Assembly (NCBI RefSeq): GCF_003173595.1 | Contig: NZ_QGNZ01000003.1 | Span: 558,001-622,000 of the forward strand | DNA length: 64,000 bases | Direction: 5' to 3' | Source of the DNA: Pedobacter yonginensis | GTDB taxonomy: Bacteria > Bacteroidota > Bacteroidia > Sphingobacteriales > Sphingobacteriaceae | Shown here: positions 16,817-26,398 of the stretch, piece by piece | How positions within the stretch are numbered: the stretch's first letter is position 1 | Layout of the letters: every line of letters begins with the position of its first letter | Program-made: the position numbers and the translations under genes | Notes under the pieces: model-generated | What the model saw: only the letters and a program-made list of their open reading frames with translations | What the model was told of the DNA's origin: nothing | Database searches by the model: none

Positions 16817-17977
16817 TTAGGGCTCTACTTCAAACAGAAAGAATTGCTGTGTTTGATTTTTGGCAAAGTTGTTATCTACGCAAAAAATCAAGGTATCGTG
16901 TCCGTTTGGCATTTTGGGTCCGAAGGTTATGCCTTCAAAATTATCGATGTGCATGTTTAGCTGATCGAAATCGAAAAGCAACTTTTTCATTAATGGCTTA
17001 GGAGGATTTTTAACAAAGGATTGATTATTGAGCTCGTTTTCTGCGCCATATAAATCGACCAAATACAACTTTATAAAAGTATGGTCATCACGTCCTTTTG
17101 CCCAAGCGCGCTCCATTACCAATAGAGTGTGGCTGTTGACAGCCAAAATCTCGGAAATTCCATTGAGGTTCCAATCGCTTTCTACCGTAGGCAGCACAGG
17201 CAATTCACCCAAATTATAGGCATATTGTGCGGTGTTTCTTTTACTGGCTACGTCGAATTTTAAAATGCGGGTTAGTGCTTTATCGTATCCGAAAGCGGCC
17301 TGCCTGCCATCTTGATAAAGCGGTTCTTCTAAACTTGCGTAAAGTGTTTTATAATTATCGGCATAGCTTACCCCTTCAAAAAAAGCGTTTTTGCGCACGC
17401 CAAATGCTTGTTTGGTAATTTCAAAACCTTTCGGCAGTGCAACGGTATCTAAAAATTTGCCTTCGTTACTGATAAAAGTTAATGCGGGTTGAACCATGGT
17501 GGTATCAGTTGGGCGGAACAATCGCTCTCCTTCATTGCTCCAAACCAATCTGTTGCGTAGAGGATCAAATCTTACCGATTCTCCATCGGCTTTTGAGTTT
17601 TTGCCATACTCATATTTCGGATATTGTGATCCATTTTGCTGCAAAATAAATTTAACGCCCGTGAATTCGATGGTATCTATTTTATTTTCTATTATATTGA
17701 TTTTTGCAGTATAAACCCGGGCTGGACTATATTGCGAAGGGTCATCGCTAATGAGGTAGTACTGTTTGCTTTTTGCATCATAATCAATTCCGGATAAACC
17801 CCCGACTAATGTATTTCGATAACTCATGCTTTGGGGCATCACATAGGCGCTTAAAAACTTGATGGAAGAAACGGTGGTTTCTGGTGTTTTTATAGCGACT
17901 TTGTTGGTAGAACAGGAGGCAAGAAAAATAATTATGGGAAAGTATAGCAGGGAGATTTTGGCTAGTGCTTTTTTCAA
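16817..17977 (-). CDS. Esterase-like activity of phytase family lipoprotein
   Basis: 386 residues. Lipobox FLASC with Cys22. The body matches the phytase-like esterase group (PF13449 type): LSGIDYDAKSKQYYLISDD near the N-terminus, GESVRFDP and ENFEGITFGP further on are the usual landmarks of this beta-propeller-like family. The natural activity of the group is poorly known. The start is a TTG at 17977; no in-frame ATG is available before the leader. It is probably an independent gene from lpd, 120 bp downstream. Confidence 0.83.
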   Translation of the reverse strand: MKKALAKISLLYFPIIIFLASCSTNKVAIKTPETTVSSIKFLSAYVMPQSMSYRNTLVGGLSGIDYDAKSKQYYLISDDPSQYSPARVYTAKINIIENKIDTIEFTGVKFILQQNGSQYPKYEYGKNSKADGESVRFDPLRNRLVWSNEGERLFRPTDTTMVQPALTFISNEGKFLDTVALPKGFEITKQAFGVRKNAFFEGVSYADNYKTLYASLEEPLYQDGRQAAFGYDKALTRILKFDVASKRNTAQYAYNLGELPVLPTVESDWNLNGISEILAVNSHTLLVMERAWAKGRDDHTFIKLYLVDLYGAENELNNQSFVKNPPKPLMKKLLFDFDQLNMHIDNFEGITFGPKMPNGHDTLIFCVDNNFAKNQTQQFFLFEVEP

Positions 17978-18076
17978 ATTATGTTGGTTTTTTTTGTAAA
18001 AATATACAATTCGGTGAAATAAAAAACTGCTTCAATATTAAATCGAAGCGGTTTGAAATTATAATTACCATCTAAA

Positions 18077-18955
18077 TTAAAAAAGCTTTCCGATAACTCT
18101 ATAACTGATTGTGTTTCCCTCGATTACTTCTTCGTAGTAAACATCATCAGGCGAAACAAAGTATTTATCGTTTTTAATGGTTACTTCTCTGCAACCTTCT
18201 GGCAATTGCGGGATAACATCACCAATTTGATGCGTATCTACCGGACCATCTGTCGTGTTTAACACCCCATCTTTCCCCGCAACTACATAAATTGTTTTGC
18301 CATCGGCATTGGTACTTTGCGTATAGTAAACACCTTTGTATTCATAATAATCTACCCCATCTATGGTTACTAAACTCGCATCAGATGGTAAATTCGGCAC
18401 CTCTGCACCAACCGGTGGAACCACAACCTGATAATTATTTTCGTACTGACGATAAAATAAACCGCCAGAGTAATAATATTGAGTGGGACCAAAATAAAAT
18501 GGATAATAGCCATATGGCAAAACATTTAAACGGAAACCGATAAATGGTCTGTAATAATTGTGGTAACCGTAATAACCGTAGCGTGGACGATAACCAAAGC
18601 CTGGTCTGTAATAACCACCTGGGCGATAACCTGATCTGTTATATCCGTAATTTGGTCGAATGGGCCTGCCACCTGGGCGACTGATGCCAGGACCCGGTCT
18701 GTAACTTCCACTACTTGGTCCTTGTATTCCGCCTCTTGATGGTGCTTGCATAGATGGTTGTCTTGAAATTGAACCTCCACCGCGTGAGGGTGAAACTGCA
18801 CTTGGTCTTCCACCTCCGATATTTCCGCCAGACCTGCCGCCTACCGAACCACCGCCCCTGCTTGGTCTTTGTGCAAAGGCATTATCTACATTTAGGGTTG
18901 CCACTAATGCTGCTACAGCAAAAACAACCAAACTTCTATTAAATAACCTGTTCAT
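18077..18955 (-). CDS. DUF6515 family secreted Gly/Arg/Tyr-rich protein
   Basis: 292 residues. A signal peptide ends at AFAQ (about residue 29). Residues 30-130 are low-complexity, rich in Gly, Arg, Ser, Pro and Tyr (RPSRGGGSVGGRSGG and similar), followed by a hydrophobic GYYPFYFGP segment and a structured C-terminal half with VTIDGVDYYEYKGVYYTQ and KYFVSPDDVYYEEV. This architecture is that of DUF6515 proteins of Bacteroidota; function unknown, probably surface-associated. The start ATG at 18955 precedes the leader directly. Confidence 0.8.
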   Translation of the reverse strand: MNRLFNRSLVVFAVAALVATLNVDNAFAQRPSRGGGSVGGRSGGNIGGGRPSAVSPSRGGGSISRQPSMQAPSRGGIQGPSSGSYRPGPGISRPGGRPIRPNYGYNRSGYRPGGYYRPGFGYRPRYGYYGYHNYYRPFIGFRLNVLPYGYYPFYFGPTQYYYSGGLFYRQYENNYQVVVPPVGAEVPNLPSDASLVTIDGVDYYEYKGVYYTQSTNADGKTIYVVAGKDGVLNTTDGPVDTHQIGDVIPQLPEGCREVTIKNDKYFVSPDDVYYEEVIEGNTISYRVIGKLF

Positions 18956-19150
18956 TTACGTGTGTTTAAATCGATTATGTATATGACGACAAAAACTTGC
19001 AAAAGATTATCGCTTAACATTATTTAACTAAATTTTGATAAAGGCATGACGATGATGAAGCGTATCCTTAACAAACCTTTTACCGATGTTTTTTCAGTTA
19101 TCACTTCCTTATCTCTATATTTAAATTTTATTCTCAAATCAATACAACCA

Positions 19151-21022
19151 ATGAACCTCAACAAACTTTTATGCCTTTTAATTTCTCTATTCATTTCTAA
19201 TGAATTACTGGCTCAGCAAACCGATTCTGCTTATGTTAGGGAAAACTATACTAAAATTGAGCGCCAAATACCTATGAGAGATGGCATTAAGCTCTTTACA
19301 TCTATTTACATACCAAAAAACCAAAGCAAGAAATATCCTTTTTTAATTAACCGCACACCATACACAGTACAGCCTTACGGAGAGGATAAGTATAAAACCA
19401 GTTTGGGAAATTTCCCAGCCATGATGCGCGAAGGCTATATTTTTGTATATCAGGATGTGCGTGGAAAATGGATGAGTGAAGGAAATTTTGATGACGTTCG
19501 TCCGCAATTTGTGGGTAAAAAAACTAAAACATCCATTGATGAGAGTACCGATACTTACGATACGATTGATTGGTTGATAAAAAATATAAAAAACAACAAT
19601 GGCAACGCCGGTATTTATGGTATTTCTTATCCAGGTTTTTATTCAACAACCTCTTTACCTAACGCCCACCCTGCACTTAAAGCTGTTTCGCCACAAGCAC
19701 CCGTTACCGATTGGTATTTGGGCGATGACTTTCATCACCGAGGCACTTTATTTGTGATGGATGCATTTAGTTTTATGACCAGCTTCGGCGTACCTCGACC
19801 AAAACCGATTACGCCAGATAAGGGGCCAAAAGGCTTCAAGTTTCCCATCCAGGATAATTACCGTTTCTATTTAGAAGCAGGCTCCTTAAAAAATTTAAAA
19901 GAAAAATATTTAGGCGATAGCATTAAATTTTGGAACGATTTAGTTGCACATCCAAACTTGGATACCTTTTGGAAAGCACGCCTAATTTTACCGCATTTAA
20001 CCAATGTAAAACCTGCCGTTATGGTTGTTGGCGGCTTCTTTGATGCGGAAGATGCTTATGGAACATTTGCCACTTATAAAGCGATAGAGAAACAAAACCC
20101 TTCGGCAAACAACATTTTGGTTGCAGGCCCTTGGTATCATGGTGGTTGGGTAAGAAGTACGGGCAGCAACTTTGGAGATATAGAGTTTGGCCAACCAACC
20201 AGCACCTATTATCAAGAACACTTTGAACTGCCTTTTTTTAAACATTACCTAAAAGGTGAAGGAGATTTTGATGCTGCAGAAGCAAACATCTTTGTTACGG
20301 GTAGCAACCAATGGAAAAAATTTGATACCTGGCCACCAAAAGATACAGAAACTAAAAACCTATATCTGCAACCCAACGGAAAATTGAGTTTTGAAAAAGT
20401 TGGCAGAACAGACAGCTGGGATGAATATGTGAGCGATCCGAATAACCCTGTACCTTACCAAGATGGAATCCAAGCAAAACGCACACGCGAATATATGGTT
20501 GATGACCAGCGTTTTGCTGCCCGCCGTCCAGATGTAAAAACTTTTCAAACTGACGTTTTAACGGAAGACATTACCATCACCGGCCCAGTTTTAGCCAACC
20601 TAGTGGTATCTACTAGCGGTACGGATGCAGATTATGTGGTAAAATTGATTGATGTTTATCCAGAAGATGCGCCTAACCCATCGCCTAACCCTAAAAACTT
20701 GCTTATGGGTGGCTACGAAATGTTGGTGCGTGGCGAAATCATGCGAGGTAAGTATCGCAACAGCTTCGAAAAACCTGAACCATTTGTTCCGGGCGTGGTA
20801 ACGAAAGTGAATTATCCACTGCCTGATGTTGCACATACCTTTAAAAAAGGACATAAAATCATGATTCAGATTCAAAACTCTTGGTTCCCTTTAGCGGATA
20901 GAAACCCTCAAAAGTTTATGGATATTTATCAAGCTGAAAAATCTGATTTCCAGAAAGCAACGCAAAGAATTTATCACGATGTGAACAATAGCTCATTCAT
21001 TACACTTTCAGTTTTAAAGTAA
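19151..21022 (+). CDS. CocE/NonD family hydrolase (X-Pro dipeptidyl-peptidase fold)
   Basis: 623 residues from the ATG at 19151, which begins a clean signal peptide (MNLNKLLCLLISLF..LLAQ); an upstream ATG at 19046 would add 35 residues that spoil it. The alpha/beta hydrolase domain has the nucleophile in GIYGISYPGFYS, a VVGGFFDAEDAYG acid-residue region and the histidine loop GPWYHGGW. The C-terminal half is the jelly-roll PepX_C domain. Relatives include alpha-amino acid ester hydrolases and glutaryl-7-ACA acylases. Expected to be exported and to cleave amide or ester substrates; the substrate is unknown. Confidence 0.88.
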   Translation: MNLNKLLCLLISLFISNELLAQQTDSAYVRENYTKIERQIPMRDGIKLFTSIYIPKNQSKKYPFLINRTPYTVQPYGEDKYKTSLGNFPAMMREGYIFVYQDVRGKWMSEGNFDDVRPQFVGKKTKTSIDESTDTYDTIDWLIKNIKNNNGNAGIYGISYPGFYSTTSLPNAHPALKAVSPQAPVTDWYLGDDFHHRGTLFVMDAFSFMTSFGVPRPKPITPDKGPKGFKFPIQDNYRFYLEAGSLKNLKEKYLGDSIKFWNDLVAHPNLDTFWKARLILPHLTNVKPAVMVVGGFFDAEDAYGTFATYKAIEKQNPSANNILVAGPWYHGGWVRSTGSNFGDIEFGQPTSTYYQEHFELPFFKHYLKGEGDFDAAEANIFVTGSNQWKKFDTWPPKDTETKNLYLQPNGKLSFEKVGRTDSWDEYVSDPNNPVPYQDGIQAKRTREYMVDDQRFAARRPDVKTFQTDVLTEDITITGPVLANLVVSTSGTDADYVVKLIDVYPEDAPNPSPNPKNLLMGGYEMLVRGEIMRGKYRNSFEKPEPFVPGVVTKVNYPLPDVAHTFKKGHKIMIQIQNSWFPLADRNPQKFMDIYQAEKSDFQKATQRIYHDVNNSSFITLSVLK

Positions 21023-21126
21023 CAGATGGTGGCTGACCTGTTGTATGTATTCTGCGTTTCTGCACCCTAACAAAAGCAGCAATACAAAATTGCAGTACAG
21101 AAATTGACCCTTTAACTTCAATCAGT

Positions 21127-21150
21127 ATGGTACGTGTCAACACGTACCAT
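21127..21150. repeat. Perfect 10-bp hairpin
   Basis: ATGGTACGTG-TCAA-CACGTACCAT. There is no T run on either side, so it is not a classical terminator. It sits about 100 bp after the CocE gene. The GTACCAT end also occurs beside the 55.3 kb hairpin, which suggests a dispersed family. Confidence 0.6.
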
Positions 21151-21280
21151 CGCTAAAAATATTGTTATTGTTTGGTATCGCCACGAAACAAGGCATAGAC
21201 CAAAGAGGCTTTACTTTCTTCAACAAATACACGTATTCCTCCTCCTCATTTTAAATAATAAGGTGGCAAAATAAAATCAA

Positions 21281-22936
21281 ATGAAAAAACTCATTTTAAT
21301 TTTAGCAGTTGCACTCGGTGTTTCAACATCAAATGCGCAAATGCTCGGTAAAGATCAGATCAATTCAAAAGCCGATAGCTTACGTGGAAGCCTAACGCCA
21401 TTAAGAACCTGTTACAATATTAATTATTATCACTTGGATGTGAAAATCGATATTGATGAAAAATCGGTAAGTGGAAGTAATGAATTTGTGTTTACCGCCA
21501 CTCAAGATTTCACCAAACTTCAATTCGATTTATTTTCAAATCTGAAAGTTGAAAAAGTGATGTATAAAGGCGCTGAGCTAGCTTTCACAAGAGAATATAA
21601 CGCGGTTTTCGTAACCTTCCAAAAAGCAATAAAAAAAGGGACTAAAGATAAATTCACCGTTTTCTATTCCGGAAAGCCCAATGTAGCTCGTAACCCACCT
21701 TGGGATGGCGGATTTATTTTTAGAAAGGATTCTGCTGGAAACCCTTGGGCATCTGTGGCCTGCCAAGGGCTTGGCGCCAGTGTTTGGTGGCCAAATAAAG
21801 ATCATCAAAGCGATGAGGTGGACAGCATGATGATTAGCATTACGGCACCAAAAGGCTTGCAAGATGTTTCGAACGGAAAGCTTAAAAGTATTGAACCGCA
21901 GCCAGATGGATCAAATAAATACAATTGGTTTGTAAGCAACCCAATTAACAACTATGATATTGCTTTTTACATTGGCAAATACTCACATTGGGAAGACAGT
22001 TACGCCGGAGAAAATGGGAAACTGAGCATTGATTATTGGGCTTTACAAACAGACAGTGCCAAGGCTCGTCCGCATTGGGATGCTGATGTAAAACCCATGT
22101 TAAAATGTTTCGAATATTGGTTTGGCCCTTATCCCTTTTATAAAGATGGTTATAAATTGGTACAAGCACCGCATTTAGGCATGGAGCATCAAAGTGCGGT
22201 TGCTTACGGCAATGGTTTTAAAAAAGGCTACTTGGGTAGAGATTTAAGTGGGACAGGACATGGCTTAAAATGGGATTTCATAACCATTCACGAGAGTGGC
22301 CACGAATGGTTCGGCAACAACATCACCTCAAAAGATATTGCCGATATGTGGGTACACGAGGGCTTTACAGATTATTCGGAAACCTTGTTTACTGAATGTA
22401 CAGAAAGTAAAGATGCAGGCAATGAATACGTTATCGGCATTCGTAAAAATATCGCCAATGATGTTCCGGTTATTGGTCCGTATGGGGTGAATAAGGAAGG
22501 CTCAGGAGATATGTATTATAAGGGTGCCAACCTGATTCATACCATCCGCCAGTTAGTTAATAACGACGAAAAATTCAGACAAATTCTTCGCGGTTTAAAC
22601 AAAACCTTCTACCATAAAACCGTAACTACGGCCGAAATAGAAAATTACATCGCTAAGCAAAGTGGCTTAAAGTTGGATAAGGTATTTGATCAGTATTTGC
22701 GCCATAGCAAAATTCCATTGTTTGAATATAAAATTAAAAATGGTACACTTTCCTATCGCTGGGTTACAGATGTTAAAGGTTTTGATATGCCTATACAAGT
22801 AACCCTAAAAAATGGCACCTACTCATTACTCAATCCAACAAACCAATGGAAATCGACCAAACTGAGTTCGGATGTTACCATGGAGCGTTTTAAAGTGAAC
22901 CCGCTTTTTTATGTTGATGCAAAACCAGCAGAATAA
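21281..22936 (+). CDS. M1 family metallopeptidase
   Basis: 551 residues with a signal peptide ending near SNAQ (residue 19-20). The zinc site is HESGHEW with the third ligand in WVHEGFTDYSE; the substrate-binding GxMEN element appears as GMEHQSAVAYGN. The length fits the short two-to-three-domain exported M1 enzymes of Bacteroidota rather than the 850-residue PepN type. Expected to remove N-terminal residues from peptides in the periplasm. It starts 258 bp after the CocE hydrolase gene, so a separate promoter is likely. Confidence 0.92.
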   Translation: MKKLILILAVALGVSTSNAQMLGKDQINSKADSLRGSLTPLRTCYNINYYHLDVKIDIDEKSVSGSNEFVFTATQDFTKLQFDLFSNLKVEKVMYKGAELAFTREYNAVFVTFQKAIKKGTKDKFTVFYSGKPNVARNPPWDGGFIFRKDSAGNPWASVACQGLGASVWWPNKDHQSDEVDSMMISITAPKGLQDVSNGKLKSIEPQPDGSNKYNWFVSNPINNYDIAFYIGKYSHWEDSYAGENGKLSIDYWALQTDSAKARPHWDADVKPMLKCFEYWFGPYPFYKDGYKLVQAPHLGMEHQSAVAYGNGFKKGYLGRDLSGTGHGLKWDFITIHESGHEWFGNNITSKDIADMWVHEGFTDYSETLFTECTESKDAGNEYVIGIRKNIANDVPVIGPYGVNKEGSGDMYYKGANLIHTIRQLVNNDEKFRQILRGLNKTFYHKTVTTAEIENYIAKQSGLKLDKVFDQYLRHSKIPLFEYKIKNGTLSYRWVTDVKGFDMPIQVTLKNGTYSLLNPTNQWKSTKLSSDVTMERFKVNPLFYVDAKPAE

Positions 22937-23065
22937 CGGAGGTAAAAATTATTTTCGGAAGATTGACTTGCCGATGCAACTTTTTTATAAAACCATCGTC
23001 TTATTGGTAAAAAATAGTCATCCGCCTTTTAGAAATTAAACTAGAAGGCTTTAAAATTCCTAACG

Positions 23066-23797
23066 ATGAAAAAAATATTTCCAATTTTAATTGCAGCAAT
23101 AACCTTAACTGCAACCATTAATGTTATTGCAAAAGATCAAATCCACATCAACTCATCCTCAAAATCGGATACGGAGCGGGATGTAAAAAACTTTAACGGC
23201 GTGGCTGCAGGCGGCCCCCTTAACGTAGTGATTACAATAGGAAGCAAAGAAAGCTGCCGTTTTGAAGGCGATGCAGATGCAATTGCTACGCTGATTACTG
23301 AAGTTAAGGGAAACGTGTTGATTATCCGTCCTCAAAATAGTTGGACGAGCTGGGAAAAAAAATATGAAAACAAAAAAATTACGGCATACGTTACCGCAAA
23401 AAGCATTAGCAGCTTAACCATGAGTGGTTCTGGCAGCATGTCGGTAATTGGAAACATCAACACCAAAAGTTTAGCAGCAACCTTAAGTGGCTCAGGAAAT
23501 ATAAAGGCCACGGCAAATGTTGATGATTTCAGCGGTGTAATTAGTGGTTCGGGTAATTTAATGGTTAATGGCAGTGCAGATGATGCCAAAGTGGTGATTA
23601 GTGGATCTGGTAACTTTTCTGGCAAAGGTTTAACTGTAAATGATTTATCAACAACCGTAAGTGGTTCAGGAACCGTAAACATTAAAGCCGATTCAAAAAT
23701 TAAAGCTGTAATTAGTGGCTCCGGCAACGTAAATTACTCAGGTAACGCCACAGTAGAAAAAACGGTGATTGGATCTGGAAATGTGAGGAAAATCTAA
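23066..23797 (+). CDS. Head GIN domain-containing (DUF2807) protein
   Basis: 243 residues. Signal peptide ends near NVIAKD (about residue 22). The rest is one GIN domain: a right-handed beta-helix-like series in which GSGN-type turns recur (SGSGSMSVIG, SGSGNIKA, SGSGNLMV, SGSGNFSG, SGSGTVNI, SGSGNVNY, GSGNVRK). Such proteins are common and numerous in Bacteroidota, exported, and of unknown function. Convergent with the next gene across a shared terminator. Confidence 0.88.
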   Translation: MKKIFPILIAAITLTATINVIAKDQIHINSSSKSDTERDVKNFNGVAAGGPLNVVITIGSKESCRFEGDADAIATLITEVKGNVLIIRPQNSWTSWEKKYENKKITAYVTAKSISSLTMSGSGSMSVIGNINTKSLAATLSGSGNIKATANVDDFSGVISGSGNLMVNGSADDAKVVISGSGNFSGKGLTVNDLSTTVSGSGTVNIKADSKIKAVISGSGNVNYSGNATVEKTVIGSGNVRKI

Positions 23798-23813
23798 TCA
23801 ATATAACCTACAA

Positions 23814-23851
23814 AAAAGGGCATCAAAATGAATTACATTTGATGCCCTTTT
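23814..23851. terminator. Bidirectional terminator
   Basis: Perfect arms GGGCATCAAA (23818-23827) and TTTGATGCCC (23838-23847), with A-rich sequence before and T-rich after, between the convergent GIN-domain gene and the small gene at 23862. Confidence 0.88.
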
Positions 23852-23861
23852 AATTTGAACA

Positions 23862-24182
23862 TTATCTACGAATCCGGGATGGACTGTAGGCAATTAAAAA
23901 TTCAGAGTCTTTTTCTATGGGAATAGATGGATCTGGAACTTGAATATCTGGATGGTTGGTTTTCAAATACAACATCACGTTATCAGCAAAATCTTGCAAT
24001 TCTTTATGTTCAATCTGGTGAGATACCGTTGGATAATAATCGTGCTCAATAGCCAATCTTCCAGCATCCGTTACCTGACTAAATTTCCAGCCTTCCCCTT
24101 TTTTGATACCGTTTTCCTTATTTGCATTGTTTAAGTGATACAAATACACTTTAGCCTGTAGGGCCACATCTTCTTTTTTCAT
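23862..24182 (-). CDS. Small conserved-looking protein of unknown function
   Basis: 106 residues, no signal peptide or membrane segment. The sequence starts MKKEDVALQAKVYLYHLNN, contains GRLAIEHDYYPTVSHQIEH and ends in a basic tail (SPSRIRR). It has its own start ATG at 24182, a terminator, and codon use like its neighbours, so it looks real. I recognise no family. Confidence 0.6.
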   Translation of the reverse strand: MKKEDVALQAKVYLYHLNNANKENGIKKGEGWKFSQVTDAGRLAIEHDYYPTVSHQIEHKELQDFADNVMLYLKTNHPDIQVPDPSIPIEKDSEFLIAYSPSRIRR

Positions 24183-24431
24183 CTAAATTAATTAAGCAAC
24201 TCCTATTAGCTGCCATTTGAAATAATATTAACCAACAATAAACAACAGTGAAAGGCCAACAAAGAAATTTGGCGAGAAAAGTTAAATGAAAGTTGTACCG
24301 TTTTCGCTAAAGATACGATTTAATTACGGGTTCGATCCACTAAAGCCAAAACATGACACTTTAAAGTGAAGTGCTGGTTAAAACAAAGTTACCACATGCT
24401 TTGTTAATTTTAAATAATCAAAAATAAGGGA

Positions 24432-24647
24432 ATGCCAATTGTTTTAAATGAAGAAACTAGCCTTGAAATCTTAGAAAATTTACAAATCGGATATCAGATT
24501 ACAGATGGAAAAGCCATAGATGGACATATTATTGGTATTGAAATTTTAAATGCCACATCGGGCAAGCTGTTCAAAATCTCAATAGATTCAGGCAAAATTT
24601 TCTTTCTCACCTTTTCTTTAGAACGCCCAGCCGTAAATTCAAAATAA
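24432..24647 (+). CDS. Small protein of unknown function
   Basis: 71 residues starting at an ATG preceded by AAAATAAGGGA, which may act as a ribosome binding site. The translation (MPIVLNEETSLEILENLQIG... ISIDSGKIFFLTFSLERP) has balanced composition and a beta-rich pattern. No family is recognised and no neighbour suggests a role. The gene stands between two minus-strand small genes. Confidence 0.45.
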   Translation: MPIVLNEETSLEILENLQIGYQITDGKAIDGHIIGIEILNATSGKLFKISIDSGKIFFLTFSLERPAVNSK

Positions 24648-24729
24648 TTTATCAAAAGAAGTTTAGCGCCTTTCCTCAACGGCTAATGACAGCATAAAAT
24701 GCGCTAAAGCGACAAAACATCTTAATCCC

Positions 24730-25032
24730 CTAAGAATTTACAGGCTCAGCAACATTCTGATTAATCTCAGAATACCAGTTAATCGGATGCGATCTTAAAT
24801 TCATTCCATCACTTTCGATATGGTATAGAATAATCGGAGCCTTAAAATCAACAAGTGTTTCTATTTTTCGAGAAAGCTTGCCCAGAAAATCCATACTGGA
24901 AATGCCTTCCTTTAAGTGGATGTAAATTACACTGCCCGTTTTAAACTCGAAGCGTTCAACAACGCCAGGCCATTCCGAACGAACTCGATTAAGAAATGCG
25001 TAAATTTTAGGAGATTCTTTTAGGTTTTCCAT
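24730..25032 (-). CDS. Small cytoplasmic protein of unknown function
   Basis: 100 residues, no leader. It begins MENLKESPKIYAFLNRVRSE and has an alternating helix/strand pattern (GSVIYIHLKEG, IILYHIES). Its start is well placed and the composition looks natural. No family is recognised. Confidence 0.55.
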   Translation of the reverse strand: MENLKESPKIYAFLNRVRSEWPGVVERFEFKTGSVIYIHLKEGISSMDFLGKLSRKIETLVDFKAPIILYHIESDGMNLRSHPINWYSEINQNVAEPVNS

Positions 25033-25340
25033 AAGCTTTTAGGTTTTGGATACCCTAATTTAACCAAATAATCTAAAAAAATAGAAATTGTAACGGATAC
25101 TATACAAAAAAGCTTTGCTTGATTTTTATAACAGAATTTTCACTCACCTAGGCAATTTCTATCAATTAATTTGTAAAGCCTATACGAAGTATCGATTCAC
25201 AAAACACAAAGGAAACGCGCATTTCGTCGATTCATATTTAAGCAGATATACCTAAAAGCCCCCTTTAATTGTCCTTTTTACGCCGTAGTCGTTTACAAAT
25301 ATTGAATGTATATTTACGTATAATTCTATAGTGAAAACAT
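25033..25340. other. Intergenic region, no gene recognised
   Basis: A 308-bp AT-rich gap between divergent genes (24730 minus and 25341 plus), so it should hold two promoters. Near the plus-strand gene, TATATTTA at about 25311 could be a -7 box, but no matching -33 box at the usual distance was found. No hairpin or repeat of note. Confidence 0.4.
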
Positions 25341-26216
25341 ATGATGAAGAAATTTATCCATAACTTGATTATTTTTATGTTAATAGACTCACTTCTTATT
25401 GCATGGTCCGTATCGGCAAATGCGCAACAGAATAAAATAACTGAATCACATAAAACTTCAGGCTATGCTCCAGTGAATGGCATAAAAATGTATTATGAAA
25501 TTTATGGTAAAGGCGATATTCCTTTGGTTCTCATTCATGGGGGTGGCTCTACAATAGAATCATCTTTTTCTAACCTAATACCGCTGTTGTCAGGCAAAAT
25601 TATCGCTGTCGAACTGCAGGCACATGGCCGCACCAACGATCGTAATGCTCCAGAAACCTTTGAGCAAGACGCAATGGATGTTGCTGGTTTACTCAAACAT
25701 CTAAATATAGAAAAAGCAAACGTGTTGGGATTTAGTAATGGTGGCACAACAACATTGCAACTTGCCATTAAGTATCCCAAGCTGTTAAATAAAATTGTCG
25801 TAATTTCTGGCACATACAAAAGAGAGGGCATGATTACAGGCTTTTTTGATGGCATGGAACAGGCAACTATAGATAATATGCCAGAAGCTTTGAAAACGGC
25901 ATATTTAAAAGTAAATCCAAGCCAAGATGGCTTAATAAATATGTTTAATAAAGACAAAAGCAGAATGATCAACTTTAAAGATTATCAGGATGATGATCTT
26001 AAAAACATAAAAGCCCCCGCATTAATTATGGTTGCAGATCATGATGTAGTTACCCCTGAGCATACCATCAAAATTTCCAAATTCATTCAAAATGCACAGC
26101 TGGCCATACTACCAGGCACGCATGGCTCATTCATTGGAGAAGTATGTAGCGCAAAGGAGGGTGATAAAGCAACCGCAATAACAGCGAGTTTAATTGATGA
26201 ATTTTTAAAAGATTGA
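25341..26216 (+). CDS. Exported alpha/beta hydrolase
   Basis: 291 residues with a signal peptide ending near SANAQQ (about residue 29). The fold's landmarks are all present: oxyanion motif LIHGGGSTIESSF, nucleophile elbow LGFSNGGTT, acid in MVADHDVVTPEH and histidine in LPGTHGSFIGE. The second half of the cap region is short. It probably acts as an esterase or lipase-like enzyme outside the cytoplasm; substrate unknown. Two ATG codons are adjacent at the start. Confidence 0.88.
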   Translation: MMKKFIHNLIIFMLIDSLLIAWSVSANAQQNKITESHKTSGYAPVNGIKMYYEIYGKGDIPLVLIHGGGSTIESSFSNLIPLLSGKIIAVELQAHGRTNDRNAPETFEQDAMDVAGLLKHLNIEKANVLGFSNGGTTTLQLAIKYPKLLNKIVVISGTYKREGMITGFFDGMEQATIDNMPEALKTAYLKVNPSQDGLINMFNKDKSRMINFKDYQDDDLKNIKAPALIMVADHDVVTPEHTIKISKFIQNAQLAILPGTHGSFIGEVCSAKEGDKATAITASLIDEFLKD

Positions 26217-26316
26217 TCAAATGCCAATAGCCGAACTATAAATTCGCGGTAGTTAAACTTTAACTTGAAAAATCTATATTATCACGCAAAATAAATACAC
26301 TAAAAATTATATCAAC

Positions 26317-26349
26317 TTTGTAAGATTTCCGTTCTAATAACTACTTTTT
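26317..26349 (+). promoter_or_regulatory. Candidate promoter of the two-component operon
   Basis: A -33 TTTG (26317-26320) and a -7 box TACTTTTT (26342-26349) lie exactly 21 bp apart, the spacing also seen upstream of crtZ and fabV. The leader to the start codon at 26399 would be about 45 nt. Confidence 0.5.
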
Positions 26350-26398
26350 AAGTTGAAAAATGTAGTTTTGAATTTGCGGAAAACCAAATTTAACAAGG

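Noticed and set aside
23332..23727. A 131-codon minus-strand frame rich in Pro-Leu repeats
   Set aside because: Antisense of the GSGN repeats in the GIN-domain gene.
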